From NCBI RefSeq assembly GCF_020740795.1, contig NC_067285.1, forward strand, positions 34,915,318 to 34,979,317: DNA of 64,000 bases, written 5' to 3'. Both the position numbers and the translations under genes were made by a program. Under the pieces are notes generated by a model. It was not told the origin of the DNA and made no database searches. It saw only the letters and a list, made by a program, of their open reading frames with translations. The stretch's first letter is position 1. Every line of letters begins with the position of its first letter. Shown here piece by piece: positions 10,069 through 33,738 of this stretch. Source of the DNA: Apus apus (taxonomy: Eukaryota; Chordata; Aves; Apodiformes; Apodidae).

Positions 10069-13000
10069 ATGGCTGCCATTTATCAAGCACTGCACAGAAG
10101 AGCTTCCTCCCTCTTCTGCAGGTTACACTCCACCTACGTTAGAAAAATGAGGTGAGTTCTCATCTCATTCTTGTGGACAGGGAGGCAACCAGAGTTTTGG
10201 CACCCCCGTGTCCACAGTCACAAGCAGCCCTAACTAAATCTAACCTGGGGGGGGTTAATCTTTTAGCAGTTGGGCAATAATATTGGTCATGCTGTGTGAG
10301 CCCTGTAAATGGTAACAGTCCAAATCTCTCCACTCCCTTCACCACTGATAAAAAGCTGGTTCTCTCAGGCTGAAGCTGTTAATGAATGCCTGTGCCTGCT
10401 GTGCCAGCTAAAGGTCTCTTAAAATACAAGGAAGTGATGCTGCCCAGCTCATTTTATACTACTCCAAACAGTCTGAAAGAAGCACACATCCTCACACCCT
10501 GATTCCAATTATTGCTTCTCAGAACTCAGGCTCTGCTCTGTACAAAACACATGCATCCAAATACAACACAGGTAAGCTCAACATGACCTTGAATTCACCT
10601 TCCCAGTTCTTTTCTCACTGCAGGTACCTAAATGAGCTAAAGGAAGATGACAGCCTTTGTAGACAAGCCCAGACCTCAGGAACTTTCTACCTCTTTCACA
10701 ATCTCTGCCCCTTCCTGCAGAAAGTTGGAAAGAAATATCTGGTACCACAGCTCAGTGCAGCAGGTAGGAAACACCTCCTGGATCACACAGCTGGAATGAT
10801 ACCAGAGTCATTTGCAATAAGCAACCCCTTACACAGGAGCTGGAAAAATAAATACATAAATAGAGAAATCTATCAAGCTGTGCAGGAACATCCTCCTGTA
10901 TGAATTCACTTTTTTCTTCCCCTTTCCTCTGCTGTTTTAGAGATGAAAAGGATCCTGGAGAAATGCAAAGGGACTGAACAGTGGATGGAGCAGTCGGTGC
11001 TGACGGGCTGTTCGGATGAGCATGTACCTCACTTTGCCCTGGATTTAGGTTGGGATGACTCCTTCCCTGTCAGCAGCACATCCTGATGTTCTGCCTGGGT
11101 GAACATTTCTGGCCAAAGAGGGGCCAGAAGGAGCTGGGGCTCTGCAGGAGCTGTCAAGGGTGGGGAGGGGTTTCAGAGCCACAGGACTGCTCTGCTGTTC
11201 CTGCGGTCATAAAGGTGGGTCACTTCACTTTGGGGAATGTCACCACTGATGTGGTGTCACTTCCTGAAATTGTAGACTTGGAACAACGAAGGGCATACAG
11301 TTGGGATCCTATCTGCAGTTTATGAGATCAAAGAGTGTCTTGTTGTTGTTTGATTGTTTTGTTTTGTTTGTTTTTTTTAAACAGGAGCCTTGGAGAAGTC
11401 AGTCATTGAGTCTGAACTCAAGGGGTCATTTACTGACCTACGAAAGGCTCTGTTTGTAGTGGATAGGAAGGACTCTCCTTTGCTGGCTTCGGTACTGTAC
11501 AGGACTATTTTATGCTTTAAAATGTTAATTTCTACCATTAACACTTCTCCTTGTCTCCTATATGTTGTTTTATGATTTACCACATCCTGTGGAAGTACCT
11601 ACTGTACCACTTTCAGCAAAACTAGGTACAAACATACTGTAAATTGCAGCAGTTTTCCTGCATTTGTGATTCCAAAAGCGAGCTGTGACAGAAAGAAACA
11701 AACCAGTGGCTTTAAAATGACTGGACTAATTAGCCATTTAGCATCAACCTGCTGTATGTCCAGTATGAAACCTACTGGTCTTAACCAGGAACCACAGCAA
11801 TCCCAGCTTCACAACTATCAGGCACTAATTTTCTGTAGTCTTCTAGGTAAACTGAATTTCACAAACTTCTAGATCTTATCTCAGAGCTGCTCTTTTAAAG
11901 CCACTCACTTACAAGCTGCTACTCTGCAGATGCCCCATGTTTGGAAGCCCTAAGAGAAGACCTGTGCGTGAAACTCAGCTGTCCTGACCCATTAGGATAA
12001 ACAGCTGGTGTTTCTTTTCCTGCTCTTATCATGTCTGTGGTGTTGGCCTGTTTCTCAAGAAGATATTCAGAGCTGGGGACTCCTTAGAATAGCTCAGTTC
12101 CCATTGCTACTCCCATTATACCCCAGTAAAGAACAGCTCTTCCCCACCTTCCCCAGACATGAATTTGGATGCTAAAACAAGAATCTGCCATTTTTCAAAG
12201 CAGTGCTTGTACTTCCATTTACCTGTCTGAGGCTTCCAACCATCCTCAGGGTTTAGCCACACCACTGGGGAGTGCCTGTACTTCCATTTACCTGTCTGAG
12301 GCTTCCAAGCATCCTCATCCTTAGGGTTTTGCTGGGGAGAAGACAGCAAAGTGCCATTCAGGGAGTGAATCACCTTTCTGCCCCAGATGCCAAGTAAGGT
12401 TTGTGTTTCTCTCTTGCTGTTTTTGCAGGCCCAGTCCCTTCTCCGGTGGCACGATTCCCACCAGTTCTGCAGCAAGACTGGGCACCCCACCCAGAAGAAT
12501 GCAGCTGGCAGCAAGCGTGTCTGCCAGGCCAGTGGGATAACTTACTACCCCCAGGTGAGCCCCCTGGACAGCAGCAGAGCCACATGGGGGGGGTGTCTCT
12601 CTGGTGACAAGCTGGGTCACACGGAGGGCAACCTGTGGAGGGCAGCAGGAGCGCCCTGCAGGTTGGCTGGGGGGCTTGTTCTTTAGTGTTCACCCAGTGA
12701 CCCCCCCACCCACAACCAGCTGGGAAGACAACAGTTGGCACTTACCTGTTTGCTCTGAACTCCTGGCTTTGCTTTCTATGCACCTGCTAGATGTCTCCAG
12801 TGGTCATCACCCTGGTGTCCGACGGGAGCCGATGCCTCCTGGCACGACAGCCCTCCTTTCCCCAGGGGATGTACACTGCTCTCTCTGGCTTCTGTGACAT
12901 GGGTAAGGCAATCCCTGATCCAGCACGGTGGCCTTGGGACATGCAGGGTGTGGGGGCAGAAGGGTGGGACACCAAGCAGACACCTGTTGACGGAGGAGGA

Positions 13001-14414
13001 GGGAAACGTAGGGGGAAAACCTGATGGATCTGGACAGACCCGGGTTGCTATTCAGAGCGAATTCATAATAGCTTTGAGTATCTGGAGAGAATGGGAGTTC
13101 TGGGTGTGTATCAGTTGCTGTAGCCCCTGGTGGGAAATACAAGACTCCCCAGATGACATCCCCAGGTACTTTTTTTAGTCCATTTTGTGTCTAGCGGAGC
13201 CTGGCTCAGAAGAAAAAACTACAGACCTCTTGTTAAGGGAGGCAAAATGGCTTAAAAAGGGAAATGACAGAGAGGCAGCATTGTTCTGTCCACCAGCTGT
13301 GTAGAGACAAAGCCAAAAATGTCTCTGTTTAAGAGAGGTAAGCACTGCTGCTTAACTTAATTGAGCATCCTGCTGACAAGTGCTTCCAGGTCAGCACAGC
13401 CAGAGCTCCCGTGGGTGGTCAGGGCTGGAACACCTCAGGGATGAGTGTGCCTACATGTTCTTTGCCACGGTTGGCTGCCCTGAGGCCAGGCTGTCCCTAC
13501 CTAACCTGGCTTGCTCCTAGGTGAAAACGTGGAGGAGACAGTCCGGCGAGAGGTGGCAGAAGAGGTGGGCCTGGAGGTGGAGTCACTCCAGTACTCAGCT
13601 TCTCAGCACTGGCCCTTCCCCAGCAGCTCCTTAATGATCGCTTGTCATGCCTTGGTGAGGGCAGACCAGGCTGAGGTGAGCAGAGGCAGGTTCCCCTGGG
13701 GCATTTCACTGCCCACCTGAGCTAGAAAAGTCTCTTCCAGTCCACAGATTTCACTCTGGAGAGCATCAGACCCTCTCTACATGCAGCTTTCCCTTGGCTT
13801 TCTCTAGAAGTGAAGAACAAACTTCAAAATAATTGCACCTTCTATTGCAAAGTGCCAGGTTTTGCAAGGGTCACTGTGTCAATACACCCCCTGTGTTTTC
13901 TCCTCTGAACCTTGCAGAGCAGGTGCTGTGTAGCATTAATATCAAATTTGCCACAGAACATGCAGATTCTGCCACCCACTGGTACTTTGCAGGCCAACGT
14001 CATGATGGAATAGGGCTGCCTGACTGGTGGCTTCCCAAGGGAAACCAGGACAACAAAGCCCTGGTGGGCAGGAATGTCCTTTCCTGTGTTGGCATCAGCA
14101 CTTAATCCAGGAATGGACAAAGCACTCCAGGCATTCTAGCATAGGATCATGGTGGGTGCAAGAACAAGCCCACATTGAGATCTGATTCCAGGAACTGGTG
14201 CTCTCCCAATTCCTTGCAGATCAGTATGGACAGCCTGGAACTAGAGGAAGCCCGTTGGTTTAGCCTGGGGGAAGTCGTTGAGGGTCTCAAGAGGGAGCCC
14301 AGACCTTCCAAGCAAGATGATGGTCGTTTTTTACCCTGGTTCCCTCCCAGACAGGCCATTGCTCACCAGCTGATCTGCGAGTGGGTTAAGCAGCAGACCT
14401 CCCAGCCAGCTTAG
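10069..14414 (+). CDS. NUDT13: NUDT13, mitochondrial NAD(P)H diphosphatase (Nudix), 8 coding exons
   Basis: Joined coding exons: 10069-10151, 10624-10763, 10941-11048, 11385-11491, 12429-12554, 12791-12902, 13521-13675, 14220-14414. They give 341 aa (human about 352) with all phases closing. Members of this family hydrolyse NADH/NADPH in the mitochondrion. The N-terminus ([19 protein letters not shown]) is basic and uncharged by acids, like a mitochondrial presequence. The complete Nudix box GX5EX7REUXEEXGU lies at about residues 221-243 (REVAEEVGL at its end), followed by SQHWPFPSS, the NADH-diphosphatase signature. Before it is the reduced zinc-ribbon region (FCSKTGHPT). Identity rests on long matches to mammalian NUDT13, such as [13 protein letters not shown] and GSKRVC. 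Oddity: the end of the third coding exon appears to have moved upstream (see findings). Convergent with ECD. Confidence 0.95.
12203..12316. repeat. 69-bp period direct duplication in NUDT13 intron
   Basis: A segment of about 45 bases (CTGTACTTCCATTTACCTGT and flanks) occurs twice with a period of 69 bp, at 12203 and 12272, with few differences. It lies about 110 bp before the acceptor of the exon at 12429. Confidence 0.85.
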
Positions 14415-14769
14415 GCATGACTCCACAACCTCTGGGGTTCTACCAGAACCATGAAAACTCAACCAAAAAAGCTGCCAAAGTCACTGAAGGCAAAGCCTGT
14501 GTCACAGTGAGGACAGCACTCAGACACATAGACTTACAAAGCCATTTCTAAACTGATCATCCTCAGACAATTCCACGTGCAGCAGGTTAATTCTGGGAGC
14601 CCAAGACCTGCACTACATGTACAAGAAAATTCTTGGTCCCAAAGCATCAGACTTACTGTGACCAGCTGCTGCCCCGCAAGCAACAGAACAATGAGCCTCT
14701 GGCACCTGTGGCCTGTTTTCCTCCAATTTTACCCACCTTGGCTGGATATTAAGTGCACGATTTTTCCAG

Positions 14770-14775
14770 AATAAA
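14770..14775 (+). terminator. NUDT13: NUDT13 poly(A) signal
   Basis: AATAAA, overlapping a second AATAAA five bases on, lies about 355 bases after the NUDT13 stop codon. It is the first canonical signal in the 3' UTR. Confidence 0.7.
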
Positions 14776-14789
14776 ATAAAGAGATAGTG

Positions 14790-17700
14790 GCACTTTTCAG
14801 TGTTCACATTTCTATGGATCTGGAAGAACTCTCAAAACCACAGAAAAATGCACTGCCTGCACATGCTCTTCCCTTCTGTTTCCCTTCCCATTCAATTTTC
14901 CAGTTTCATATAAAACATCTTATGTTTTGTTGGTTGTTTTTTTTTTCCTTTTTACAAATCTTAAGTGGGCTCCTACTTCACGGAGATACCTGAGCAACTA
15001 AAAATACCTCTAGAGGCACCATTTTCCCCCACCGGTAAGCGTTACTTCTATTCCAAGGAAGAGAGAACAGAGCAACCTGGTGGTAGAAGAGTGGAAGAGC
15101 AAAACCTCCATAAAAGCCTCTGAAGGACCCAGACAACGTAAAAAGGTGAGAGGAACAAGAAAGGACTCTGCTTCCAACAGAGAAGAATCCTGAAAGGCAC
15201 AATGCCTCCTTCCCTGTGCCCAAAGTCTGTGGCTTGCCTGGACAGCTGGTCTTGTTTTACTGATTAAATGGTACCACTTTTCTGGAGGGAGAGAGACAAA
15301 GAGACAGTCTGGGCAAGGAAAGCTTAGTAGAAGAGACAGATGGAAGGATGTTGGATCTGCTGCTGCTTCAGGCTGACAGTCCTTTCTGCCTGCTTGGTGA
15401 GTTGGAATGCCAGGATTGGAATGCCAGCAGTACAGATGCCTGAATGGGGAACAGGAACGTGGCACTGGCTGCCACCACTGGGCCTCACTGCAGGTGAAAG
15501 ACCTTTTGAGGAGTGGTAAAGCTCAGACAATAAAACCCTTGTGCCAGAGCACATGTTTGTGAACTCCATCTGCCAGTCATTCTGCTAAGGATGCCCAAAG
15601 GCCCAGCCAAGGCATTGCTCCCTCCCCTCCAGCCCAGCCAGGCACCACAGGAGGCCACACACCCCCCAGCTGAACTGCAGCACTCCTGCATCCAGCTTCC
15701 CTCCAAGCACTGCCTCTCTCTGCAGCAGTTCCTCCTGCTTTCTCTCCATCGGGCATTTACCTCTTCCTCTCTCTGCTCTGGAATCTGCCGTTTGCATCTT
15801 CAGCCTCACTCATTTGTTCCTCTTCTCTGCAGAGGATATTGAAGAGTTTGAAACCTGCCAGCGAGATATTCCCTCTTCTCGTCTCTCTCCTCCTTCTCCT
15901 TAATGCTTCCCAACTCATTCTTGTGCTCCAAGCTTCTTTCCAGTGTACAACACCCAGCTCCACGTGCTTAGTGCTTTTTCATATCCACACACGACCTGTT
16001 CTCCCAGTGGCAGAAGGAGTGAGAAATAAAAGCAGCCAAAAAGTGGTACCCAGGAGTGCAAGGGGGGGGTGGCTGTGTGACCTGCAGTGATCCCAGCTCT
16101 GTGTGCTCTCATTTTGTGCTTCTACAAGCTGCTGGATCTCCGTGGGCTTCAGGACAACTCTTAAGGGCTGCAGTCTCTCTAACACACTGACTAGACCAGG
16201 CTGCTGCAGATTTCATCAGTTAATGCCCATTTTCTACAATAAGAAAAAGAAAAAGCAAAGCTTTTTTCTCATCTTGTTGCTTCTGTGACTCACCTTTTAA
16301 GACAAAACGTCTGCATATTCCTTTTAATTATAAGAAAAAAAAGTTCAATTTACTCAACCTTTTTTGGTAGAGCAAGAACAATATTCTCATCCCATCTTTT
16401 GAAAAGCCTTACGTTTAAAACTATTTTATATCATATCCTTAATCCATACCCCTGTGACTTAGGTATGAAACCTGAGTAATAATCATTGCAGTCAAGATGG
16501 AACATGCTCCTTGAAGGCAGCTGACCTGGAGAAAGAAGCAGGCAGCTCCTGACAGATGCTGCTTCAACAAAACACAGCAGGGCTTTCTCATGTAAAAGAT
16601 ACCAGGCAGGCAAGAGGGATGGAGCAACATGCTCCTCACGAGCACACATGGGTTAAATGACTCCTCTTGGGGGACACTTGGCTTGTATAAATCAGGGAGA
16701 CTCCACTGCTTTCAGAGCCTGCAAGGGCTTGGGACTTGCAGGAAGACCCACCACTGAAAAGCAGTCAGCCTGTGGGGTTACAGCCCAGTTGTTTCCAGGT
16801 GTCAGTCAGCAGGATGCATGGGCAGCTATAAAAGAATAAGTCACCTGACTCATTTGAAATAGCTTTTTGGAGAGCAAGGCAGGCAGGTTCAGAGCAGCTT
16901 TCCACCTTCCTACCAAACACAGCAGGGCACAGAAGTCACGTTTAGCTCCCTCAGGTGCCAGCAGAGGATTAAAGTAGCCAAACCCCTTGGCATAACTTGT
17001 CTTATCTCTGAACAAGGGAGCTCAGAAAAATCTTACCTGGAAATGGTGTGGATTGAGAATTCACTTCCCACACACTCCCCCCATCACCTTGGGCTGCTCT
17101 GCTCCTGCACAGAAAGGTCACATTTCCCTACCCAGAGGGGTCCTCACCCATTGTGAAGAGGAGAAAGTCTGAGTTCAGTATTACAGCTCAAGGAGGGAGC
17201 TCTTACATCAAGAAATTACTTCAGCTTAAAACACACTCTGAGGCACAGTGGACACGTGCTGAATCTGATGTTTAGCCTGAGAGGACATGGGCACTTCATG
17301 GAACACCCTAACAATGTGACTGTGTTGAAGTAATTTCTCAGGTAATCATTTCTCAGGTAACCACCAGCAGTTCAACCCTGGCAGCTGCAAGACTTTTAAG
17401 TACACAAACACAATTCCAGCAGCCCAGAGCACTGCTGAGATTAATTCAGCAGCCCCAGCCTCCAGCTCCCATTTCAAACTTGTTCATTGTTCCACTTGGC
17501 AAGGGATGGAAAGCAGCTGTGCAAGGGGAAAAATACTGCAGATGTGACTCATGCAACCATGCACACACCTGGGAACAACTGAGCACCACCAGAACTATTT
17601 TTGTTAAAAAAAACCCAACAAAACACCAAAAAAGAGGCCAGGTTGCCAATCTGGGAGTGGTGTGTCTTGCACTTTCTTTAAGAGCCATCAATGGTATTTT

Positions 17701-20700
17701 ATAGACTAGCACGTGCACTCAGTGATGTCCAGAATCATCATTACATGGAAAAACTGAAGCTGGCATCAGCTGTCACAAACATGAGGAAGATCACAGGAGC
17801 AGAAACACAAAGCTCCCCCAGGCCCCTCACAGGGAGAGCAGTTTTGGCACAGGAACAGAAAATGCTGATACAACCTCCTTCTCCCCTGGTCCTCGTGCTC
17901 AACTGCACGTAGCAGCTTTGTTAGGTAGCATCCTCCACAAAGCTTCCCATCTAAACAAAACACAGCTACAGAGAAATAACAGGAGGAATAACAGACAGGG
18001 GGCAGGGCAAGGAAGGCTTTTCAGGGAGATCTGAAATGATTGGGGAAAAGAGTGATGCACAATAAGGTTGTTCCAATGGCAGGAAAGGCAAAGAAGGCCC
18101 TATTGCTACGAGTGGAAACATTGCAAAGGGACCCAGAAGATTATTAGTAGAAGCAGAAAAGTAGATATTCTATTAATAGAAGCAGAAAAAGAAGAAAGAT
18201 GAGGTTTGGGGCAGGGACAGAAGCAAATTACACATCCCTTTTATTGATAAAAAGCCTAAGGATCTCAACAAGATTCCTCTTTCAAGGAATAGGAAGCTGA
18301 ACATTCATAAATGGCAAGGTGGACACTGAAGGCAGGGTCCTGGACAAAGGAAAGGACAGGGTGCTAGACTAGGACAGAAGCAGCTCTGCAGCTTTTCCTA
18401 CAAAACAGTTGACTAATTTAACAGGAACCCAGCAAAGGCAAAAAGATACTGCACACATGTCTGAACAAGAGAAAAAATGGGAAGCTTTTATTAGTGAAAG
18501 AAAATACAAGGGGCATGCAGTAATAACCTTGAGTCTTTTTTTTCCTGAATAAACTGAGCTTTACCTTCACATCAGCTTTGCTCCTCACTTCCTATCCTCG
18601 TATGCTTCCAAAATGGTGAATATCCATCTGGGATTGCTGACCCACTTTTTAAAGATAGGCTCTATTCCAAACAACAACAATCCACACTTCACACAGGGGA
18701 CACACACAATGTGGTATTCTTCTGCCTCTGTCAGTTATCTCACTTCTTAGCTACAGTTCCACACCAGATACCTCTTGAGTTGTTTGTGACTCCCTTTTCC
18801 ATGCTGCTGCACTCCACAAGAGAGTTTCCTAGCCTGGAAGGACCATATTCCTACATCTCCCTGTTATTTCAATCCTGTTCCCACAGAACAGGCTGTCACT
18901 GTATGGTACTGTAAGAATTCCAGCACAGGACAAACTGAATCATAACAGCAGATCCCAGTCATTTGCCCTGAAAGCACAATTTTGCCGCTGAATTAATTAT
19001 CCCCTCTTGGCAGCTGGAATTTGTAATAGGAAACCTCTGATATCCTCAGGAGGTGGCAACCAGTTTCCTCACCTGGTGGCTGAGGAACACGCTTAAATCA
19101 CATGAAATAAAGAGGTATTTGAGGCTTCACACCCCTGACTTCATATTCTTAAGCAATTCCCTTTTTTCAATAGCTCTGGATTCTGCTGTTCAAGCTGAGA
19201 AGCCCAACTGCCCTCCACAGTGGTATTTTCTTAGGGGAATAAGCAAAGTTGGAAAAAGAAATAATTTTCCATCTCAGACCTGCCAGAACAGATGCTCTTG
19301 TGTTCCATTCCAAAGATGTAAATGGCAAGAGGGAGGGCAGCTGCTGCTGCAGCTCTTGCTGCATCTCAAGGGATGCCAAGGTGGTACAAAGGGCCTGCCC
19401 TGACTCCTGCTGCTTCTAAAAACAAAACCCAGTTTCTCATGGGAGTCAGATCTCCACTTCCATGGAGAAAATAAAGGCTCCCAGTACTCCATAAGGCTTA
19501 ACAGTGCAGAGTAGCAACAGCCAACCTGCCCAGGTGTTTAAAAGAGGTACAACAAGTTAAGGTCTCTGCTGTCCCCTGGGATAAGTTTGGAGCTCATGTC
19601 TGGAAGATCCATTCTTTGTTTTCTTGCTTGAAACACACCAGTAAACAACCAGGCCATTCAGAACTGGTCCAGCCACAAACAAGAAGACCACACTTCTGGG
19701 AAGGGTCAAAAGTTCTAGGATGAACAAGGCTGTACAAAAGGCAGATGCTCAAGTGAGCAAAGTGAATAAATTGTGTTGGAATGCAGTTCCACTTAAATTA
19801 ATTGAGAATACAATGGACACTTTGATAGCAATTCATTGAAAGGGAACCACGCTGCACTTGTCTCCCCTAATTAATTCCATCAGGCTCCCTTCACTAAAAA
19901 CACTCTTTCAAAATTAGAAGCAGAAAGGCCTCATATGTTACTTCAAAGCAGTCGAAGATGCAACATGGAAATGCTTATTCTTCCATGGCAAATTCTCTTG
20001 TGAGCAACTCTAGAGCCCTGAAGGTCTGCACTGGGAAGCTGCTAACCAAATGTAAATTGTTGGAGTCACAGAAATAAGACTCCCATTGATGGAAAAGTCA
20101 GATTATCCAAGAAGCAAGATCAGCTGAAGAGCTTCCAAAAAAGGAGCTTAGTTCTGCACGTGAGCTGAGATGTTTTCTTCAGCTACTACATTAGAAGAGT
20201 TCTTTGGTCTATTTTCACCTTTTGTGTAGGACAGGCCACAGGAGAGCTTGGCTGTGATCATGTCCTTGAAAAGGAATTATTTTTTAAAGTACCTAAACTT
20301 GATATAATTACTCATAAGTGGAGAATTTTACATAGTATCAGTGTTAATTATCTTCCTTGTTAAAACATGAACCTTTTTTAAAGATTCACTTGCATCTGCT
20401 TTCTACCACCACTAACTGCTGATTGTTCTTGTCTGCTGGATTCAACCACTTCTGTTACCCCAATTTTTCCAGTGTAGATTTGTCTAACTCAATCTCATTC
20501 CACCTCACCCCTCAGTAGTCCAAGCTCCCTGAGCAAAGAATTCAATTAAATGGACTCCCAACCTTAAGACTAATAACAACAACATCATCATCATCATCAA
20601 CACCACCAGTCCTTTGAAAGCACTTAGGTCTTGTGCCTTCAGGATCAATCAGGCTTTCCTATAATTGAATACTATTTTTCTAAGTATGTTTTTTTAAAAA

Positions 20701-21180
20701 AAAAAAAAAAAGCAAAACAAACACAAACTAAAAACTCAACCAATGAGCTTCTCCTCTACCAGTTAAGACACTTGATTAATTGTGTGGAACATAAAAAAAT
20801 AAAGACTTGCAGGAACTGATTCAGATCTGGCAGGACTGCCTTCTTGCTCTCTGTGAAGGAAGGATTTCTACATACTCTATTTCAAATTTATCTTGTTGAA
20901 ACTAAGTCTTCACATCTAGATTCTTCATCCCAAGTGAAAGCAACAAGCTGAACACCTTGTAGCTATGTTTTCCCTGAGAAACCAAGCACAACTCTCCAGG
21001 CTGGGCTCCTGCAGAGCCACTGCTGGCACAACACCAACATCCAGCAATAACGGAATTCAAAAAATGCCCCATTATGAAAATACTTTAACTCCAAGAACTT
21101 CCTCTCCTGCACTGAGCAAGTTATGCATACAAACCTCCAAGGAAAAAAAAAAAAACACCACCAAATGCATCCAGTAATCA
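14790..21180. other. Gene-free interval between convergent NUDT13 and ECD
   Basis: I looked on both strands and found no conserved exon, RNA gene, CpG island or substantial transposon. The many short open frames lack start context and recognisable domains. Contents are moderately AT-rich DNA, an (ATC)n tract at 20583-20600, a poly(A) run near 20694-20711 and small local duplications (17328-17360, 18139-18195). Confidence 0.6.
20583..20600. repeat. (ATC)n microsatellite
   Basis: Six CAT/ATC trinucleotides in tandem, preceded by an AAC-rich stretch. Confidence 0.85.
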
Positions 21181-21195
21181 AGCTGCATTTCTGCT

Positions 21196-21201
21196 TTTAT
21201 T
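21196..21201 (-). terminator. ECD: ECD poly(A) signal candidate
   Basis: TTTATT on the plus strand reads AATAAA for ECD. It lies about 615 bases beyond the ECD stop codon, giving a plausible 3' UTR. Several weaker signals lie nearer. Confidence 0.5.
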
Positions 21202-21815
21202 TAAATAAATCCCAGAAAATACTTAGAGCCAGTATTTAAATACTCAAACCAACTACTTTTCAAACCTCCTGGTTAATAAAGAACAGATTTTTCCAGTAAT
21301 TACCAGAAGTTCTCACAATGCAGTTACTGTACTTGTAAGTGTTTGCTGGACACTTACTTAACCAGCATTCCCAAATCCACAGGAGAACACAGCTCCTGTA
21401 ATACAGGATTCCTCCATCTGCCCCTGAAGGCAGGAGCATTTTCAGAACAAGAACTGCTTTCCAGACAGGGAAACCACCTTGCAATGGGTAAAAAGGACAT
21501 TTCAGAAATGTGATTGGATTGTTGATTTCTAAAACTGAAGACCAGTTTCAGAAGAAAAAGTTTCATTTCAGCCACAACATCATTTTTCAGTTTTCTGAAA
21601 ACATGTTAGCACTGGAAGAATCCAATTTTCACCCAAGATAGTATCCAAACAGACACCTTTTCCAGGTAAATTCACTATGCATCTTGAAAGTCACACATAA
21701 CTTATTGCATACAGTGCTTTAAATTCAAACCTTTTCATCTCTTCTTCCAAATACTGCATGTTTTTCCTGTACTTTGCTTCTCAATCAGCCATTTCTTCTG
21801 CATGAAGGCAGCCTT

Positions 21816-33595
<11,780 letters not shown>

Positions 33596-33738
33596 GGCGG
33601 GGCTGGGGCTGCCGGGGCTGTCGGGCCCGGGGCTGGCGGGGCCCGGGCGGCTCCTCCCGCGCGGGGGCGGGGCGGTGTCATGGCGGGGCGGCGGGAAGCA
33701 GCCCCCGCAGCCCCCGCAGCAGGAGGAGGAGGAGGAGG
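33596..33738. promoter_or_regulatory. Bidirectional ECD/FAM149B1 CpG-island promoter
   Basis: Only 143 bp separate the two start codons, so the two genes must share promoter DNA and their 5' UTRs are very short or overlap. The segment is GC-rich with GC-box (GGGGCGGGG) sequence near 33665 and no TATA box. The same head-to-head arrangement exists in mammals. The ECD start codon lies within CCATGG (33592-33597), which also places an ATG on the FAM149B1 strand. Confidence 0.75.

Noticed and set aside
13833-14105. An extra NUDT13 exon in intron 7
   Set aside because: The open frame has no counterpart in NUDT13 orthologues, and the flanking exons already join in phase with continuous homology.
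14790-21180. A hidden gene between NUDT13 and ECD
   Set aside because: Short open frames only. I saw no paired splice sites with conserved coding sequence, no CpG island and no RNA gene signature.
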